Source: Bradyrhizobium sp. SK17 (lineage in GTDB: Bacteria > Pseudomonadota > Alphaproteobacteria > Rhizobiales > Xanthobacteraceae). From it: a stretch of DNA of 64,000 nucleotides. A program made the translations under genes and the position numbers. Position 1 is the first letter of the stretch. Each line of letters begins with the position of its first letter. Shown piece after piece: positions 8,440 to 17,588 of this stretch. The notes beneath the pieces are model-generated. The model had not been told where the DNA came from. It did no database searches and saw only the letters and a list, made by a program, of their open reading frames with translations. The stretch lies in assembly GCF_002831585.1 (NCBI RefSeq), contig NZ_CP025113.1:3859001-3923000 (forward strand), in the 5' to 3' direction.

Positions 8440-9216
8440 CTAACCCCACCCCGACGTCAGCCCGCCATCGACCGTGTAGATCACACCCGACGTGTAGCCC
8501 GCGCGATCGGACGCCAGGAACGCCATCAGGTCGCCGATCTCGCGCGCATGCGCGGGGCGGCCGAGCGGCAGGCCCTTCTGGAATTCCTTGTAGCGGTTCT
8601 CATCGCCGAACTGGTTCTTGGCGCGGGTCTTGAGCAGGGTGACGTGGCGGTCGGTGCCGACGGGGCCGGGGTTGATGCCGACGACGCGGATGTTGTCGGC
8701 GAGGCTCTTGCCGCCGAGCGCGCGGGTGAACGACATCAGCGCCGCATTGCCGGCGCTGCCGCAGATGTAGTTGGCGTCGAACTTCTCGCCGGCCGCGCCG
8801 ATGTCGTTGACAATGACGCCGCCGCCGCGTGCCTTCATCTGGGTATAGATCGCGCGCGTCAGGTTGATGTAGCCGAACACCTTGAGCTCCCAGGCGTGCC
8901 GCCAGGTCGCCTCGTCGATCTTGTCGATCGAGCCGCCGGGGATGTCGCCGGCATTGTTGACCAGGATATCGATGTCGGCGGCTTCCTTTGCCAACCGCGC
9001 CAGGTCTTCGGATTTGCGCAGGTCGACGACGCTGGTCGCGGCATCGATCTGGTGCGCGGAACGCAGCCGCTGGGCGAGCGCCTTGAGCTGGTCGCCATTG
9101 CGCGCGGCGAGCAGCAGGTTGGCGCCTTCCTCGGCAAAGGCTTCGGCGGCGGCCGCGCCAATGCCCTTGGAGGCGCCGGTGATCAGGGCACGCTTGCCGC
9201 GCAGATGCAGATCCAT
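8440..9216 (-). CDS. SDR-fold protein with atypical active site
   Basis: A 258-aa Rossmann-fold protein of the short-chain dehydrogenase/reductase superfamily. The cofactor motif TGASKGIG (about residues 13-20) and NNAG are intact, and the C-terminal GYTSGVIYTVDGG is normal. The catalytic region reads GAAGEKFDANYICGSAGNAA: when NAAL is aligned with the usual KAAL, the Tyr, Lys and Ser of the triad are all replaced. Related SDR-like proteins with this YxxGSxGNAAL pattern exist (recalled). The reaction is therefore unclear. I chose ATG 9216 because the longer frame adds 24 residues not typical of the fold. Confidence 0.85.
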   Translation of the reverse strand: MDLHLRGKRALITGASKGIGAAAAEAFAEEGANLLLAARNGDQLKALAQRLRSAHQIDAATSVVDLRKSEDLARLAKEAADIDILVNNAGDIPGGSIDKIDEATWRHAWELKVFGYINLTRAIYTQMKARGGGVIVNDIGAAGEKFDANYICGSAGNAALMSFTRALGGKSLADNIRVVGINPGPVGTDRHVTLLKTRAKNQFGDENRYKEFQKGLPLGRPAHAREIGDLMAFLASDRAGYTSGVIYTVDGGLTSGWG

Positions 9217-9384
9217 GGGATGTCTCGCTTGGTATGAGGAACGAATGTCAGCGTATTTGGTGGGGCAGGGTCGCGCGGCGGTCAACACTGCACTGCAGCG
9301 TTGCGCTCGTGCGAAGTTTGGTCCATTGCAGGGCGATCAGGATAGGCGGCATTGCCGGCCGGGCAAATCACAAGGGTGTTCTCG

Positions 9385-10461
9385 ATGAGCAGCAAAAAGC
9401 AGTATCGGATTGCGGTCATTCCCGGCGACGGCATCGGCAAGGAAGTGATGCCCGAGGGCCTGCGCGTCATCGAGGCGGCCGCCAAGAAGCACGGCGTCGA
9501 CCTCAAGTTCGACCATTTCGACTTTGCCTCCTACGACTATTACGAGAAGCACGGCGAGATGATGCCGGCCGACTGGAAGGACAAGATCGGCAAACACGAC
9601 GCGATCTATTTCGGCGCCGTGGGCTGGCCGGCCAAGATCCCGGATCACATCTCGCTGTGGGGTTCGCTGATCAAGTTCCGCCGCGAGTTCGACCAGTACG
9701 TCAACCTTCGCCCGGTGCGGCTGATGCCCGGCGTGCCGTCGCCGCTGGCGGGCCGCAAGCCCGGCGACATCAATTTCTGGGTGGTGCGCGAGAACACCGA
9801 GGGTGAGTATTCCTCGGTCGGCGGCCGCATGTTCCCGGACACCGACCGTGAATTCGTCACGCAGCAGACCGTGATGACCCGCACCGGCGTCGATCGCATC
9901 CTGAAATTCGCGTTCGATCTCGCGCAGTCGCGGCCGAAGAAGCATCTGACCTCGGCGACCAAGTCGAACGGCATCTCCATCACTATGCCCTATTGGGACG
10001 AGCGCGTGGAGGCAATGGCCAAGAAATATCCCGGCGTGAAGTGGGACAAGTACCACATCGACATTCTCACCGCGAACTTCGTGCTGCATCCGGACTGGTT
10101 CGACGTCGTGGTCGGCTCCAACCTGTTCGGTGACATCCTGTCCGACCTCGGGCCGGCCTGCACCGGCACGATCGGCATCGCGCCGTCGGGCAACATCAAT
10201 CCGGAAGGCGACTTCCCCTCGGTGTTCGAGCCGGTGCACGGCTCGGCGCCCGACATCGCAGGCCAAGGCATCGCCAACCCGATCGGCATGATCTGGTCGG
10301 GCGCGATGATGCTGGAGCATCTCGGCGAGAAGCAGGCGGCGGCCGCCATCGTCGGCGCGATCGAGCGGACGCTGGGCGAACGCACCCTGCGCACCCGCGA
10401 CCTCGGCGGCAACGCCGATACGACGGCATGCGGCAAGGCGGTCGCGGAGATGGTGGATTAG
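9385..10461 (+). CDS. tartrate/D-malate dehydrogenase, isopropylmalate dehydrogenase family
   Basis: A 358-aa beta-decarboxylating dehydrogenase. The N-terminal IPGDGIGKEVMPEG, the substrate loop VVRENTEGEYSSVGG, and the metal/NAD blocks SNLFGDILSDLGPACTG and FEPVHGSAPDIAGQGIANP are all present. The pattern matches tartrate dehydrogenase/D-malate decarboxylase (TtuC/DmlA) better than LeuB. It would oxidise tartrate or D-malate with NAD and Mn2+/Mg2+. ATG 9385 fits the conserved start (SKKQYRIAVIPGDG). It stands alone between the SDR and a repeat, so regulation is not evident. Confidence 0.9.
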   Translation: MSSKKQYRIAVIPGDGIGKEVMPEGLRVIEAAAKKHGVDLKFDHFDFASYDYYEKHGEMMPADWKDKIGKHDAIYFGAVGWPAKIPDHISLWGSLIKFRREFDQYVNLRPVRLMPGVPSPLAGRKPGDINFWVVRENTEGEYSSVGGRMFPDTDREFVTQQTVMTRTGVDRILKFAFDLAQSRPKKHLTSATKSNGISITMPYWDERVEAMAKKYPGVKWDKYHIDILTANFVLHPDWFDVVVGSNLFGDILSDLGPACTGTIGIAPSGNINPEGDFPSVFEPVHGSAPDIAGQGIANPIGMIWSGAMMLEHLGEKQAAAAIVGAIERTLGERTLRTRDLGGNADTTACGKAVAEMVD

Positions 10462-10467
10462 TTGGCT

Positions 10468-10600
10468 TCACCCTCTCCCCTTGTGGGAGAGGGTCGCTTC
10501 GCGCAGCGAAGCGGGGTGAGGGGTCTCTATCCGCGGAGAGAACCCCTCGTCCGACGCGGACTGCGTCCGCACCACCTTCTCCCACAAGGGGAGAAGGGAG
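10468..10600. repeat. palindromic repeat with CTCTCCC...GGGAGAG arms
   Basis: The left part reads CTCTCCCCTTGTGGGAGAGG and the right part CTTCTCCCACAAGGGGAGAA, so each is itself a hairpin and the two are complementary. It sits directly after the tartrate dehydrogenase stop codon and may serve as its terminator. Confidence 0.7.
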
Positions 10601-10638
10601 GAAGACGCTAGCTGCAACACGAGCCAAAGAGCATCGAC

Positions 10639-10911
10639 ATGGGGACGGAATCGATCAACAAGCCGGGTGGGCGATGGCGCGTCCTTGCTCACGAGCAAGG
10701 CAGAAGCATAGAATTTGAGAACCAAGGGATTTTCGATGAGCTTGTCGTCGATCAGTGGCTGCATATCGAGCAAATGGACGACGATGTCTGGTGGTTCCGC
10801 ATAGGCGATGCTCGAATTTTGGTAACCATCCGCGGCAATGAACCGCCGACTGTTGACATTCAACGCGGACGCCATGGACCGATAAGACAATCGGACCAAG
10901 TCGGGGGATAA
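10639..10911 (+). CDS. small hypothetical protein
   Basis: A 90-aa protein with no recognised domain. It is acidic and tryptophan-rich in the middle (DQWLHIEQMDDDVWWFRIGD), suggesting a small beta-rich fold, and ends in a polar tail. ATG 10639 has a weak purine stretch upstream. It lies between two palindromic repeats, and its base composition is lower in GC than neighbouring genes. It could be a real orphan gene; no function is proposed. Confidence 0.5.
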   Translation: MGTESINKPGGRWRVLAHEQGRSIEFENQGIFDELVVDQWLHIEQMDDDVWWFRIGDARILVTIRGNEPPTVDIQRGRHGPIRQSDQVGG

Positions 10912-10914
10912 TGC

Positions 10915-10997
10915 GTAGGGTGGGTTAGCCGAAGGCGTAACCCACCATCTTCCGCGGCCGCAAGATCGGTGGGTTACGCTTCGCTAACCCACCCTAC
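10915..10997. repeat. palindromic repeat with 15-bp perfect arms GTAGGGTGGGTTAGC
   Basis: GTAGGGTGGGTTAGC (10915-10929) and its exact complement (10983-10997) bound an 83-bp element with an inner pair GCGTAACCCACC / GGTGGGTTACGC. It lies at the convergence of the small hypothetical gene and the 2-hydroxyacid dehydrogenase gene, where a bidirectional terminator would be expected. Confidence 0.8.
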
Positions 10998-11007
10998 GAT
11001 CCTACGA

Positions 11008-11919
11008 TTACTTCTTCACGATCCGTCGGCAATGCTCCCATGCCGCATGGATCAGGTTCTCGCTCGCTTCGGGCGTGCGGAATGCGGAGTGCGCCGACAG
11101 CGTCACGTTCGGGATTTTCGTCAGCGGATGATCCTTGGGCAGCGGCTCGATGTTGTAGACGTCGAGGCCGGCGTGGCGAATGTGGCCCGAGTTGAGCGCA
11201 TCGATCATCGCCTGCTCGTCGACGATGGCGCCGCGCGCGGTGTTGATCAGCACCACGCCCTGCTTCATCTTCGCGATCCTGTCGCGCGTGATCATCCCGC
11301 GGGTCTCGTCGTTCAACAGCAGATGGATCGAGACCACGTCGCTGTTCGCCAGCACGGTATCGAGCTCGGTGAATTCGACGCCCGGATGGCTCTTGGGCGA
11401 CCGGTTCCAGGCGATCACCTTCATGCCGCTGCCGAGCGCGATACGGGCGACCTCGGCGGCGATGCCGCCGAAGCCGACTAGACCGAGCGTCTTGCCGGTA
11501 AGCTGCATGCCGTCCTCGCGCAGCCAATTGCCGGCGCGCATCTCGCGGTCCATCTGCGCGATCACCCGCGCCGACGACCACATCAGCGCGATCGCCGACT
11601 CCGCGACCGCGGTATCGCCATAGCCCTTGATCAGATGCACGGCGATGCCGAGCTCGGCAAGCTCTTCCGGGTTCATGTAGCTGCGTGCGCCGGTGCCGAG
11701 GAACACGACGTGCTTCAGGCCGGCGCACCTCTTCGCGACGTCGGTCGGCAGCGCGGTGTGATCGACCACCGCGATCTCGGCGCCGTCGAGCACGGCCGGA
11801 TAGTCCTCGGACTTGATGTCCGGGTTGCGGTTGATCCGCATCGCGGGATCGCCGGATTTTTCCAGGCGCTCCGTGATGACGGCGAGCGATTCATTGGCGT
11901 CGACGAACACTGCGCGCAT
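11008..11919 (-). CDS. D-isomer-specific 2-hydroxyacid dehydrogenase
   Basis: A 303-aa NAD-dependent dehydrogenase of the formate/D-lactate/phosphoglycerate dehydrogenase superfamily. The NAD-binding GLVGFGGIAAEVARIAL is central; the catalytic Arg is in INTARGAIVDEQ, the Glu in NIEPLP and the His in SAHSAFRT. It would interconvert a 2-oxo acid and a D-2-hydroxy acid. ATG 11919 has GGAGGTG a few nt upstream; the in-frame TTG at 11931 is less likely. It follows the M20-type hydrolase gene by 41 nt on the same strand, suggesting one operon. Confidence 0.9.
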   Translation of the reverse strand: MRAVFVDANESLAVITERLEKSGDPAMRINRNPDIKSEDYPAVLDGAEIAVVDHTALPTDVAKRCAGLKHVVFLGTGARSYMNPEELAELGIAVHLIKGYGDTAVAESAIALMWSSARVIAQMDREMRAGNWLREDGMQLTGKTLGLVGFGGIAAEVARIALGSGMKVIAWNRSPKSHPGVEFTELDTVLANSDVVSIHLLLNDETRGMITRDRIAKMKQGVVLINTARGAIVDEQAMIDALNSGHIRHAGLDVYNIEPLPKDHPLTKIPNVTLSAHSAFRTPEASENLIHAAWEHCRRIVKK

Positions 11920-11960
11920 GGGCACCTCCAAGGGAACTCCAAGTAAGGGGGATCAGACGA

Positions 11961-13211
11961 TCAGGACGCGACGCCGGCGAGCGCCAGCACCGTATGCATC
12001 AGGACATTGGCGCCGGCGGCGCAATCGGTCTGTGTGGCGTCTTCCAGCTCGTTGTGGCTGATGCCGTCCTTGCAGGGCACGAACACCATCGCGGCGGGCA
12101 TCACCGTGTTGAGGTTGCAGGCATCGTGGCCGGCGCCGGAGGTGATGCGGCGATGCGAATAGCCGAGCTGCGTTGCGGCGTTCTCGACTGCGTCGACCAG
12201 CTTGGGATCGAAATGCGTCGGTGCCTTGCGCCAGACCAGATCGAGCTGAACCTCGACCTTGCGCTTTGCGGCGATTTCGGCGACCGCGGCGCGCAGGTCG
12301 TGGTCCAGCGCATCCATGATCGCCGCGTCGGCGCTGCGGCAATCCACCGTGAAGGCGATCTCGCCGGGGATGACGTTGCGCGACGGATTGGCGATCACGG
12401 CCTCGCCGATGGTGCCGACCGCCTTCGGGCCGTGCTTCCTGGCGATGCTTTCCATCGCCAGCACGATCTCCGACAGCGTCGCCAGCGCATCGCGGCGTAG
12501 CGGCATCGGGGTCGAGCCGGCATGGCTCTCGAAGCCGGTGATCTTGCCGTCGTACCACAGCACGCCCTGGCCGGAATCGACCACGCCGATGGTCTTGCCC
12601 TCGGCCTCCAGGATCGGGCCCTGTTCGATATGCAGCTCGACGAAGCTGGTGAACTTCTGGCGGCCGACCGGGGCGTCGCCGCGATAGCCGATCGAGTCCA
12701 GCGCCTGCGCTACCGTGACGCCCTCGGCATCCTTGCGCGACAAGATGTCGTCGGTGGTGAAATCGCCGACATAAGCCGCCGAGGCCATCATCGCCGGTGC
12801 GAAGCGCGAGCCTTCCTCATTGGTCCAGTTGCAGATGCAGATCGGCAGCTCGGTCTCGATGCCGGCGCCGTTCAGCGTGCGCACCATTTCGAGCGCAGCC
12901 AGCGTGCCGAGGATGCCGTCATATTTGCCGCCGGTCGGCTGGGTGTCGAGATGCGAGCCGACGCCGATCGGCGGCTTCGACATGTCACGGCCCCTGCGCA
13001 GGCCGAACATCGAGCCGAGCGCATCGACCTGCACCTCGAGGCCGGCCTCTTCGCATGCCTTGCGGAACCAGTCGCGCACCTGCTTGTCCTCGGCGCTCAG
13101 GGTCAGCCGTCGCACGCCGCCCTTCTGTGTCGCACCGAACTGCGCGGTTTCGTGGATGGTGCCCCAGAGGCGGGCGGAATCGATTTGCAGGTTGGTTACG
13201 GCTCGGCTCAT
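11961..13211 (-). CDS. M20-family amidohydrolase (N-carbamoyl-amino-acid hydrolase / allantoate amidohydrolase type)
   Basis: A 416-aa binuclear zinc hydrolase. Metal ligands appear in GSHLDTQPTGGKYDG and NWTNEEGSRFAP, with ITSGAGHDACN near the C-terminus, and the inserted dimerisation domain begins at VDSGQGVLWYDGKITG. Members cleave N-carbamoyl L-amino acids, allantoate, ureidoglycolate or beta-ureidopropionate; the motifs do not decide which. ATG 13211 matches the family start. It probably releases an amino acid or 2-oxo/hydroxy acid that is handled by the downstream dehydrogenase (inference). Confidence 0.88.
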   Translation of the reverse strand: MSRAVTNLQIDSARLWGTIHETAQFGATQKGGVRRLTLSAEDKQVRDWFRKACEEAGLEVQVDALGSMFGLRRGRDMSKPPIGVGSHLDTQPTGGKYDGILGTLAALEMVRTLNGAGIETELPICICNWTNEEGSRFAPAMMASAAYVGDFTTDDILSRKDAEGVTVAQALDSIGYRGDAPVGRQKFTSFVELHIEQGPILEAEGKTIGVVDSGQGVLWYDGKITGFESHAGSTPMPLRRDALATLSEIVLAMESIARKHGPKAVGTIGEAVIANPSRNVIPGEIAFTVDCRSADAAIMDALDHDLRAAVAEIAAKRKVEVQLDLVWRKAPTHFDPKLVDAVENAATQLGYSHRRITSGAGHDACNLNTVMPAAMVFVPCKDGISHNELEDATQTDCAAGANVLMHTVLALAGVAS

Positions 13212-13317
13212 GTCGTCAGTCCATTTCCAGCGGTCATTCCGGAGATGTGCCATAGCACATCAGAGCGCGATGCTGGCGCATCGTCCCGGAATGACGGTCA
13301 TGTTATCCGGCTCTTGT

Positions 13318-14235
13318 TCAATGACGCTCCACTCTCGCGCCGTCAACCGCCACGCTCGCCTGCGCGATCTGCCGGGCGAGGTTGGCGACGCGCTCGATGG
13401 CGACTGCGTCGGGGGAGGCGAGCCAACTCGCGGTGAAGGTCAGCGGCGGCAGCTTGAGGTCGGTGTCGAGCAGTTGCAGGCGGCCGTCGGCCAATTCGTT
13501 CTCGACGATCGCCGACGGGATCACCGCGATGCCAAGGCCCTCATTGGCCATGTGGATCACGGTCGCGAGCGAGGTCGAGGCGTGCAATCGGATCGGCGGC
13601 AGATCGGGCGCGTTGAACAAGGCGCGCACGGTCTCGTAGGGCTGGGTCTTGCGCGGAAAGGTGATGATCGGAAACCGCGCCAGGTCCTGCCGCGCCACCG
13701 GGCCGGCGCCGAGGCCGAGCGATGGGCTCGCCAGGAAGCCGATCGGATAATCGCACAGTACGTGGTTGTGCGCGCCCGACGCCGAGACCGGTCCGAGCAC
13801 GAAGGCGAGTTCGATCTCCTGCGCCAGCAGCCGCGGCGTCAGGTTCGGCGTGATGTCGACCTCGATCTCCAGCGACAGGTTCGGGTAGATCTCGTTGACG
13901 CTCTTGACCAGCCGCGGCAGCCAGGTGTGCACGATGGTCTCCGCGACACCGAGCCGCAGCGCGCCGCGCATCGCCGAACGGTCGCCGACCTCGGCCATCA
14001 TCTCGGAGCGCAGCCCGATCAGCTTCTCGGCATAGGTCATCATCAGCCGTCCGCTCGGCGTCGGCGAAGCGATCCGGTGGTCGCGGTTCAACAGCTTGAC
14101 GCCCATCTCGCGCTCGAGCTGGGCAATGCGCTGGGAGATCGCCGGCTGGGTGGTGTTGAGCCGCTGGGCGGCGCCGCGGAAGCTGCCGAGCTTGACGACC
14201 CAGAGGAAGGTTTCGATCGAGCGGAAGTCCGTCAT
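13318..14235 (-). CDS. LysR-family transcriptional regulator
   Basis: A 305-aa LysR protein. The N-terminal winged helix spans residues 1-60 (FRGAAQRLNTTQPAISQRIAQLE), followed by a periplasmic-binding-like effector domain. It is transcribed away from the DUF1445 gene and the LIV-type ABC transporter, and a perfect inverted repeat in the gap between them looks like its binding site. It most likely activates that transporter operon, and possibly the hydrolase/dehydrogenase pair behind it, in response to the transported compound. Confidence 0.93.
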   Translation of the reverse strand: MTDFRSIETFLWVVKLGSFRGAAQRLNTTQPAISQRIAQLEREMGVKLLNRDHRIASPTPSGRLMMTYAEKLIGLRSEMMAEVGDRSAMRGALRLGVAETIVHTWLPRLVKSVNEIYPNLSLEIEVDITPNLTPRLLAQEIELAFVLGPVSASGAHNHVLCDYPIGFLASPSLGLGAGPVARQDLARFPIITFPRKTQPYETVRALFNAPDLPPIRLHASTSLATVIHMANEGLGIAVIPSAIVENELADGRLQLLDTDLKLPPLTFTASWLASPDAVAIERVANLARQIAQASVAVDGARVERH

Positions 14236-14251
14236 TGGAAGCGTGTTCCCG

Positions 14252-14274
14252 ATCGATAAATCTGATTTATCGAT
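14252..14274. promoter_or_regulatory. candidate LysR operator, perfect inverted repeat
   Basis: ATCGATAAAT - CTG - ATTTATCGAT: two perfectly complementary 10-bp arms with a 3-bp spacer, beginning 17 bp upstream of the LysR start codon and 82 bp before the hydro-lyase start. The surrounding 60 bp are AT-rich. The position and symmetry are those expected of an autoregulatory LysR site; it contains the T-N11-A core. Confidence 0.7.
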
Positions 14275-14355
14275 TTTGATTAGAAAGGACGATTAGACAT
14301 TATATCACGCGTGGTGTTGGTTTGTCCTTGTCGAGATTATGGGCAGGAGGCTCCC

Positions 14356-15174
14356 ATGACTGTTTTTGCGGCAGTGCAGCGATCTCAGGACGGTCAGGTG
14401 CTTGCGAGCGTCGCGGCGCGGCGCGCCAGCCGCAACGGCACGGCCTCGGCCACCACGGCCGGTCTCGCCAACGGCTTCGTCCAGGGCAATCTCGCGATCC
14501 TGCCGGAAAAGCTCGCCGGCGCCTTCCACCGGTTCTGCCAGCTCAATCCGAAGCCGTGCCCGATCATCGGCATGTCCGACGTCGGCGATCCGCGGATTCC
14601 CGCGCTCGGCCTCGACCTCGACATCCGCACCGACGTGCCGCGCTACCGGGTCTGGCGCGATGGCGAGGTGGCGGACGAGCCGACCGACATCACCAAATAC
14701 TGGCGCGACGATCTCGTCACCTTCGTGCTCGGCTGCTCCTATTCGTTCGAAGAGGCGCTGCTGGATGACGGGCTGCCGATCCGTCACATCGAACGCAACC
14801 TGCGTGTGCCAATGTACCGGACCAACATCGCCTGCCAGCCGTCGGGGCCGTTCGAGGGACCGATGGTGGTGTCGATGCGCCCGTTCAAGCCGGCGGATGC
14901 GATCCGCGCGGTGCAGATCACCTCGCGCTTTCCGTCGGTGCACGGCGCGCCGGTCCATCTCGGTCATCCGCATGCGATCGGCATCGAGGATCTCGCCAAG
15001 CCGGACTATGGCGACGCGGTGCCGGTCGCCGACGACGAGATCCCGGTGTTCTGGGCCTGTGGCGTCACGCCGCAATCGGTGATCGCAAGTGCGAAGCTGC
15101 CGTTCGCGATCACGCATTCGCCGGGGCTGATGCTGGTGACCGATCTCAGGAACAGGCAGCTCGCTGTGCTCTGA
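14356..15174 (+). CDS. DUF1445 / UPF0317 putative hydro-lyase (D-glutamate cyclase-like)
   Basis: A 272-aa protein matching the length and pattern of the UPF0317 family: [11 protein letters not shown] near the N-terminus, [26 protein letters not shown] with a conserved Cys, MYRTNIAC, and the C-terminal FWACGVTPQ and [12 protein letters not shown]. Bacterial members are annotated as putative hydro-lyases; the vertebrate homologue converts D-glutamate to 5-oxo-D-proline (family knowledge). GGAGG lies at the right distance before ATG 14356. It is the first gene rightward from the LysR palindrome and lies 85 bp before the transporter genes. Confidence 0.9.
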   Translation: MTVFAAVQRSQDGQVLASVAARRASRNGTASATTAGLANGFVQGNLAILPEKLAGAFHRFCQLNPKPCPIIGMSDVGDPRIPALGLDLDIRTDVPRYRVWRDGEVADEPTDITKYWRDDLVTFVLGCSYSFEEALLDDGLPIRHIERNLRVPMYRTNIACQPSGPFEGPMVVSMRPFKPADAIRAVQITSRFPSVHGAPVHLGHPHAIGIEDLAKPDYGDAVPVADDEIPVFWACGVTPQSVIASAKLPFAITHSPGLMLVTDLRNRQLAVL

Positions 15175-15259
15175 ATAGGCAATTCGTGCAATTCATTGAG
15201 GCTTTACTGCGCGCTACAAGCGTCACATCGATAAGAACAAAGCTGAAGGGGAAATTTCA

Positions 15260-16507
15260 ATGACGATCTCTCGCCGTAACGTATTGCTGGGTGCCACTGC
15301 CGCCGCCGCGCTCGGTCCGATCGCCGCGCGCGCGCAAACAAGCGAAGTGGCAATCGGCGTGATCTATCCGCTGTCCGGCTCCAGCGCCGCGATCGGCGTC
15401 GACGCGCAGCATGCCTTCAACACCGCGGCCGACATCATCAACAAGAACTACGATTTCGCGCTGCCGCTCGCCAAGGGCGAGGGCCTGTCCGGGCTCGGCG
15501 GCGCCAAGGTCAAGCTGGTGTTCGCCGACCACCAGGCCGATCCGCAGAAGGGCCGCGCCGAGACCGAGCGCCTGATCACCCAGGAAAAGGTCTGCGCCGT
15601 CGTCGGCACCTATCAGAGCGCGGTCGCCGTCACCGTCAGCCAGACCTGCGAGCGCTACCAGGTCCCGTTCATCTCGGCCGACAATTCCTCGCCGAGCCTG
15701 CATCGCCGCGGTCTGAAGTATTATTTCCGCGCCTCGCCGCATGACGAGATGTTCTCGACCGCGATGTTCGATTTCTTCGATGCGATGAAGAAGAAGGGCC
15801 AGAAGATCGAGACGCTGGCGCTGTTCCACGAGGACACCATCTTCGGCACCGATTCGGCCAACGCCCAGACCAAGCTCGCCGCCGAGCGCGGCTACAAGAT
15901 CGTCAGCGACATCAAGTACCGCGCCAACTCGCCGTCGCTGACCGCCGAGGTGCAGCAGCTCAAGGCGGCGAATGCCGACGTGCTGATGCCGTCGAGCTAC
16001 ACCACCGACGCGATCCTGTTGGTCAAGACCATGGCGGAACTCGGCTACAAGCCGAAGAACATCATGGCGCAGGACGCCGGCTTCTCGGAGAAGGCGACCT
16101 ATGATGCGGTCGGCGACAAGCTCGAAGGCGTGATCTCGCGCGGCAGCTTCTCGCTCGACCTCGCCAAGAAGCGGCCGATGGTCGGTCTCATCAACGACAT
16201 GTTCCGCGCCAAGTCCGGCAAGGACTTCAACGACTATTCGTCGCGCCAGTTCATGGGCCTGATCGTGATGGCCGACGCCATCAACCGCGCCAAGTCGACC
16301 GACGGCGAGAAGATCCGTGAGGCACTGGTGGCGACCGACATGCCGGGCGACGTGACCATCATGCCGTGGCGGCGCGTCAAGTTCGACGAGATGGGGCAGA
16401 ACAACTTCGCCGATCCCGTGCTGCTGCAATATGCGGCGAAGAACTTCGTGACGATCTTCCCGGAACAGGCCGCGGTCTCCGAGGCGATCTGGCCGATGAA
16501 CAGCTGA
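15260..16507 (+). CDS. LIV-type ABC transporter substrate-binding protein (first system)
   Basis: A 415-aa type I periplasmic binding protein. The N-terminus has a twin-arginine signal (SRRNVLLG, hydrophobic stretch, cleavage likely after ARA), followed by VAIGVIYPLSGSSAAIGVD, typical of LivJ/LivK-like proteins. AAGGGGAAA precedes ATG 15260. It delivers an amino acid-like or organic acid ligand to the permeases encoded downstream. The substrate cannot be read from sequence, but linkage to the DUF1445 enzyme and amidohydrolase suggests an amino acid derivative. Confidence 0.9.
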   Translation: MTISRRNVLLGATAAAALGPIAARAQTSEVAIGVIYPLSGSSAAIGVDAQHAFNTAADIINKNYDFALPLAKGEGLSGLGGAKVKLVFADHQADPQKGRAETERLITQEKVCAVVGTYQSAVAVTVSQTCERYQVPFISADNSSPSLHRRGLKYYFRASPHDEMFSTAMFDFFDAMKKKGQKIETLALFHEDTIFGTDSANAQTKLAAERGYKIVSDIKYRANSPSLTAEVQQLKAANADVLMPSSYTTDAILLVKTMAELGYKPKNIMAQDAGFSEKATYDAVGDKLEGVISRGSFSLDLAKKRPMVGLINDMFRAKSGKDFNDYSSRQFMGLIVMADAINRAKSTDGEKIREALVATDMPGDVTIMPWRRVKFDEMGQNNFADPVLLQYAAKNFVTIFPEQAAVSEAIWPMNS

Positions 16508-16528
16508 TCGGTCGACCACTCTCCGCTC

Positions 16529-16679
16529 GTCGTCCCGGGCAAGCGAAGCGCGACCCGGGACCCTCGCGTGAGTGCTTGCACTCGTCGCTAACCACAGGCA
16601 GGCGTTTTGCGATGATTGGCTGTTGTCTTTTCTCCCCATGCATTTGTGGTTATGGGTCCTGGCCTTCGCCAGGACGACG
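16529..16679. repeat. intergenic palindromic repeat between binding protein and permease genes
   Basis: It starts CGTCGTCCCGGGCAAGCG and ends GGTTATGGGTCCTGGCCTTC GCCAGGACGAC. The right half is the same element as at 40078 and 48590. It lies within the transporter operon, so it may form an RNA hairpin that stabilises the upstream message and lowers expression of the membrane genes. Confidence 0.65.
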
Positions 16680-16709
16680 TTGGGGCCATACGTTGACCGG
16701 GGCGCAGCG

Positions 16710-17588
16710 GTGACAGCCGAGACCATTATCCAGAGTCTGGCGAGCGGCCTTTTGATGGGGCTGCTCTACGGATTGATCGCCGCCGGGCTCGCATTGATCT
16801 TCGGATTGATGGACGTCGTGAACTTCGCCCACGGCGAGTTCCTGATGATCGCGATGTACGTGACCTTCTTCCTGTTCGCATTCTTCGCGATCGATCCCTT
16901 GCTGGCGGCGCCGCTGGTCGCCGCGGCCTTGTTCGTGTTCGGCGCGGTGGTCTATCTGCTGATCGTCCGCTTCGCGATGCGGGCCAAGGCCAATGCCGGC
17001 ATGGTGCAGATCTTTTCGACCTTCGGCCTGGCGATCGTGATGCGGGGGCTGGCCCAGTTCTTCTTCACGCCCGACTACCGCAGCGTCACCAATTCCTGGG
17101 TCGGCGGCAAGACGATATCGATCGCCGGCATCTATCTGCCGGAACCGCAGTTGATCGGCGCGATGCTGTCGATCGCGGCCTTCGTCGCGCTGTACTTCTT
17201 CATCCATCGCACCGATTTCGGCCGCGCACTGGAGGCGACCCGCGAGGATGCCGGCGCCGTGGCGCTGGTCGGCATCGACAAGAACCGGGTGTTCGCGCTC
17301 GGCTGGGGCCTCGGTGCGGCGCTGGTCGGTCTCGCCGGCGCGATCATGGCGATCTTCTTCTACGTCTATCCCGACGTCGGCGCCTCGTTCGCGCTGATCG
17401 CCTACGTCACCGTGGCGCTCGGCGGCTTCGGCAGCGTGTTCGGCGCCTTTGCCGGCGGCATCATCGTCGGCCTGGTCGAGGCGACCACCGCGCTGATCCT
17501 GCCGCCGTCGCTGAAATCGGTCGGCATCTACGCCGTCTATCTCCTGGTCGTCTTCATCCGCCCACGCGGCCTGTTTGGATCGATGTGA
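16710..17588 (+). CDS. LivH-type ABC transporter permease (first system)
   Basis: A 292-aa inner-membrane permease with about 8 hydrophobic helices. The family block GLMDVVNFAHGEFLMIAMY is at about 30-50, and the cytoplasmic EAA-like loop GRALEATREDAGAVALVGID sits in the middle. I place the start at GTG 16710 because the longer frame to 16572 reads through the repeat. It overlaps the next permease gene by one base (TGATG). It forms the translocation pore together with the LivM-type protein. Confidence 0.88.
   Translation: MTAETIIQSLASGLLMGLLYGLIAAGLALIFGLMDVVNFAHGEFLMIAMYVTFFLFAFFAIDPLLAAPLVAAALFVFGAVVYLLIVRFAMRAKANAGMVQIFSTFGLAIVMRGLAQFFFTPDYRSVTNSWVGGKTISIAGIYLPEPQLIGAMLSIAAFVALYFFIHRTDFGRALEATREDAGAVALVGIDKNRVFALGWGLGAALVGLAGAIMAIFFYVYPDVGASFALIAYVTVALGGFGSVFGAFAGGIIVGLVEATTALILPPSLKSVGIYAVYLLVVFIRPRGLFGSM

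Noticed and set aside
15257..16726. 489-aa minus-strand frame over the binding-protein gene
   Set aside because: Shadow of the LIV-type binding protein; no domain.
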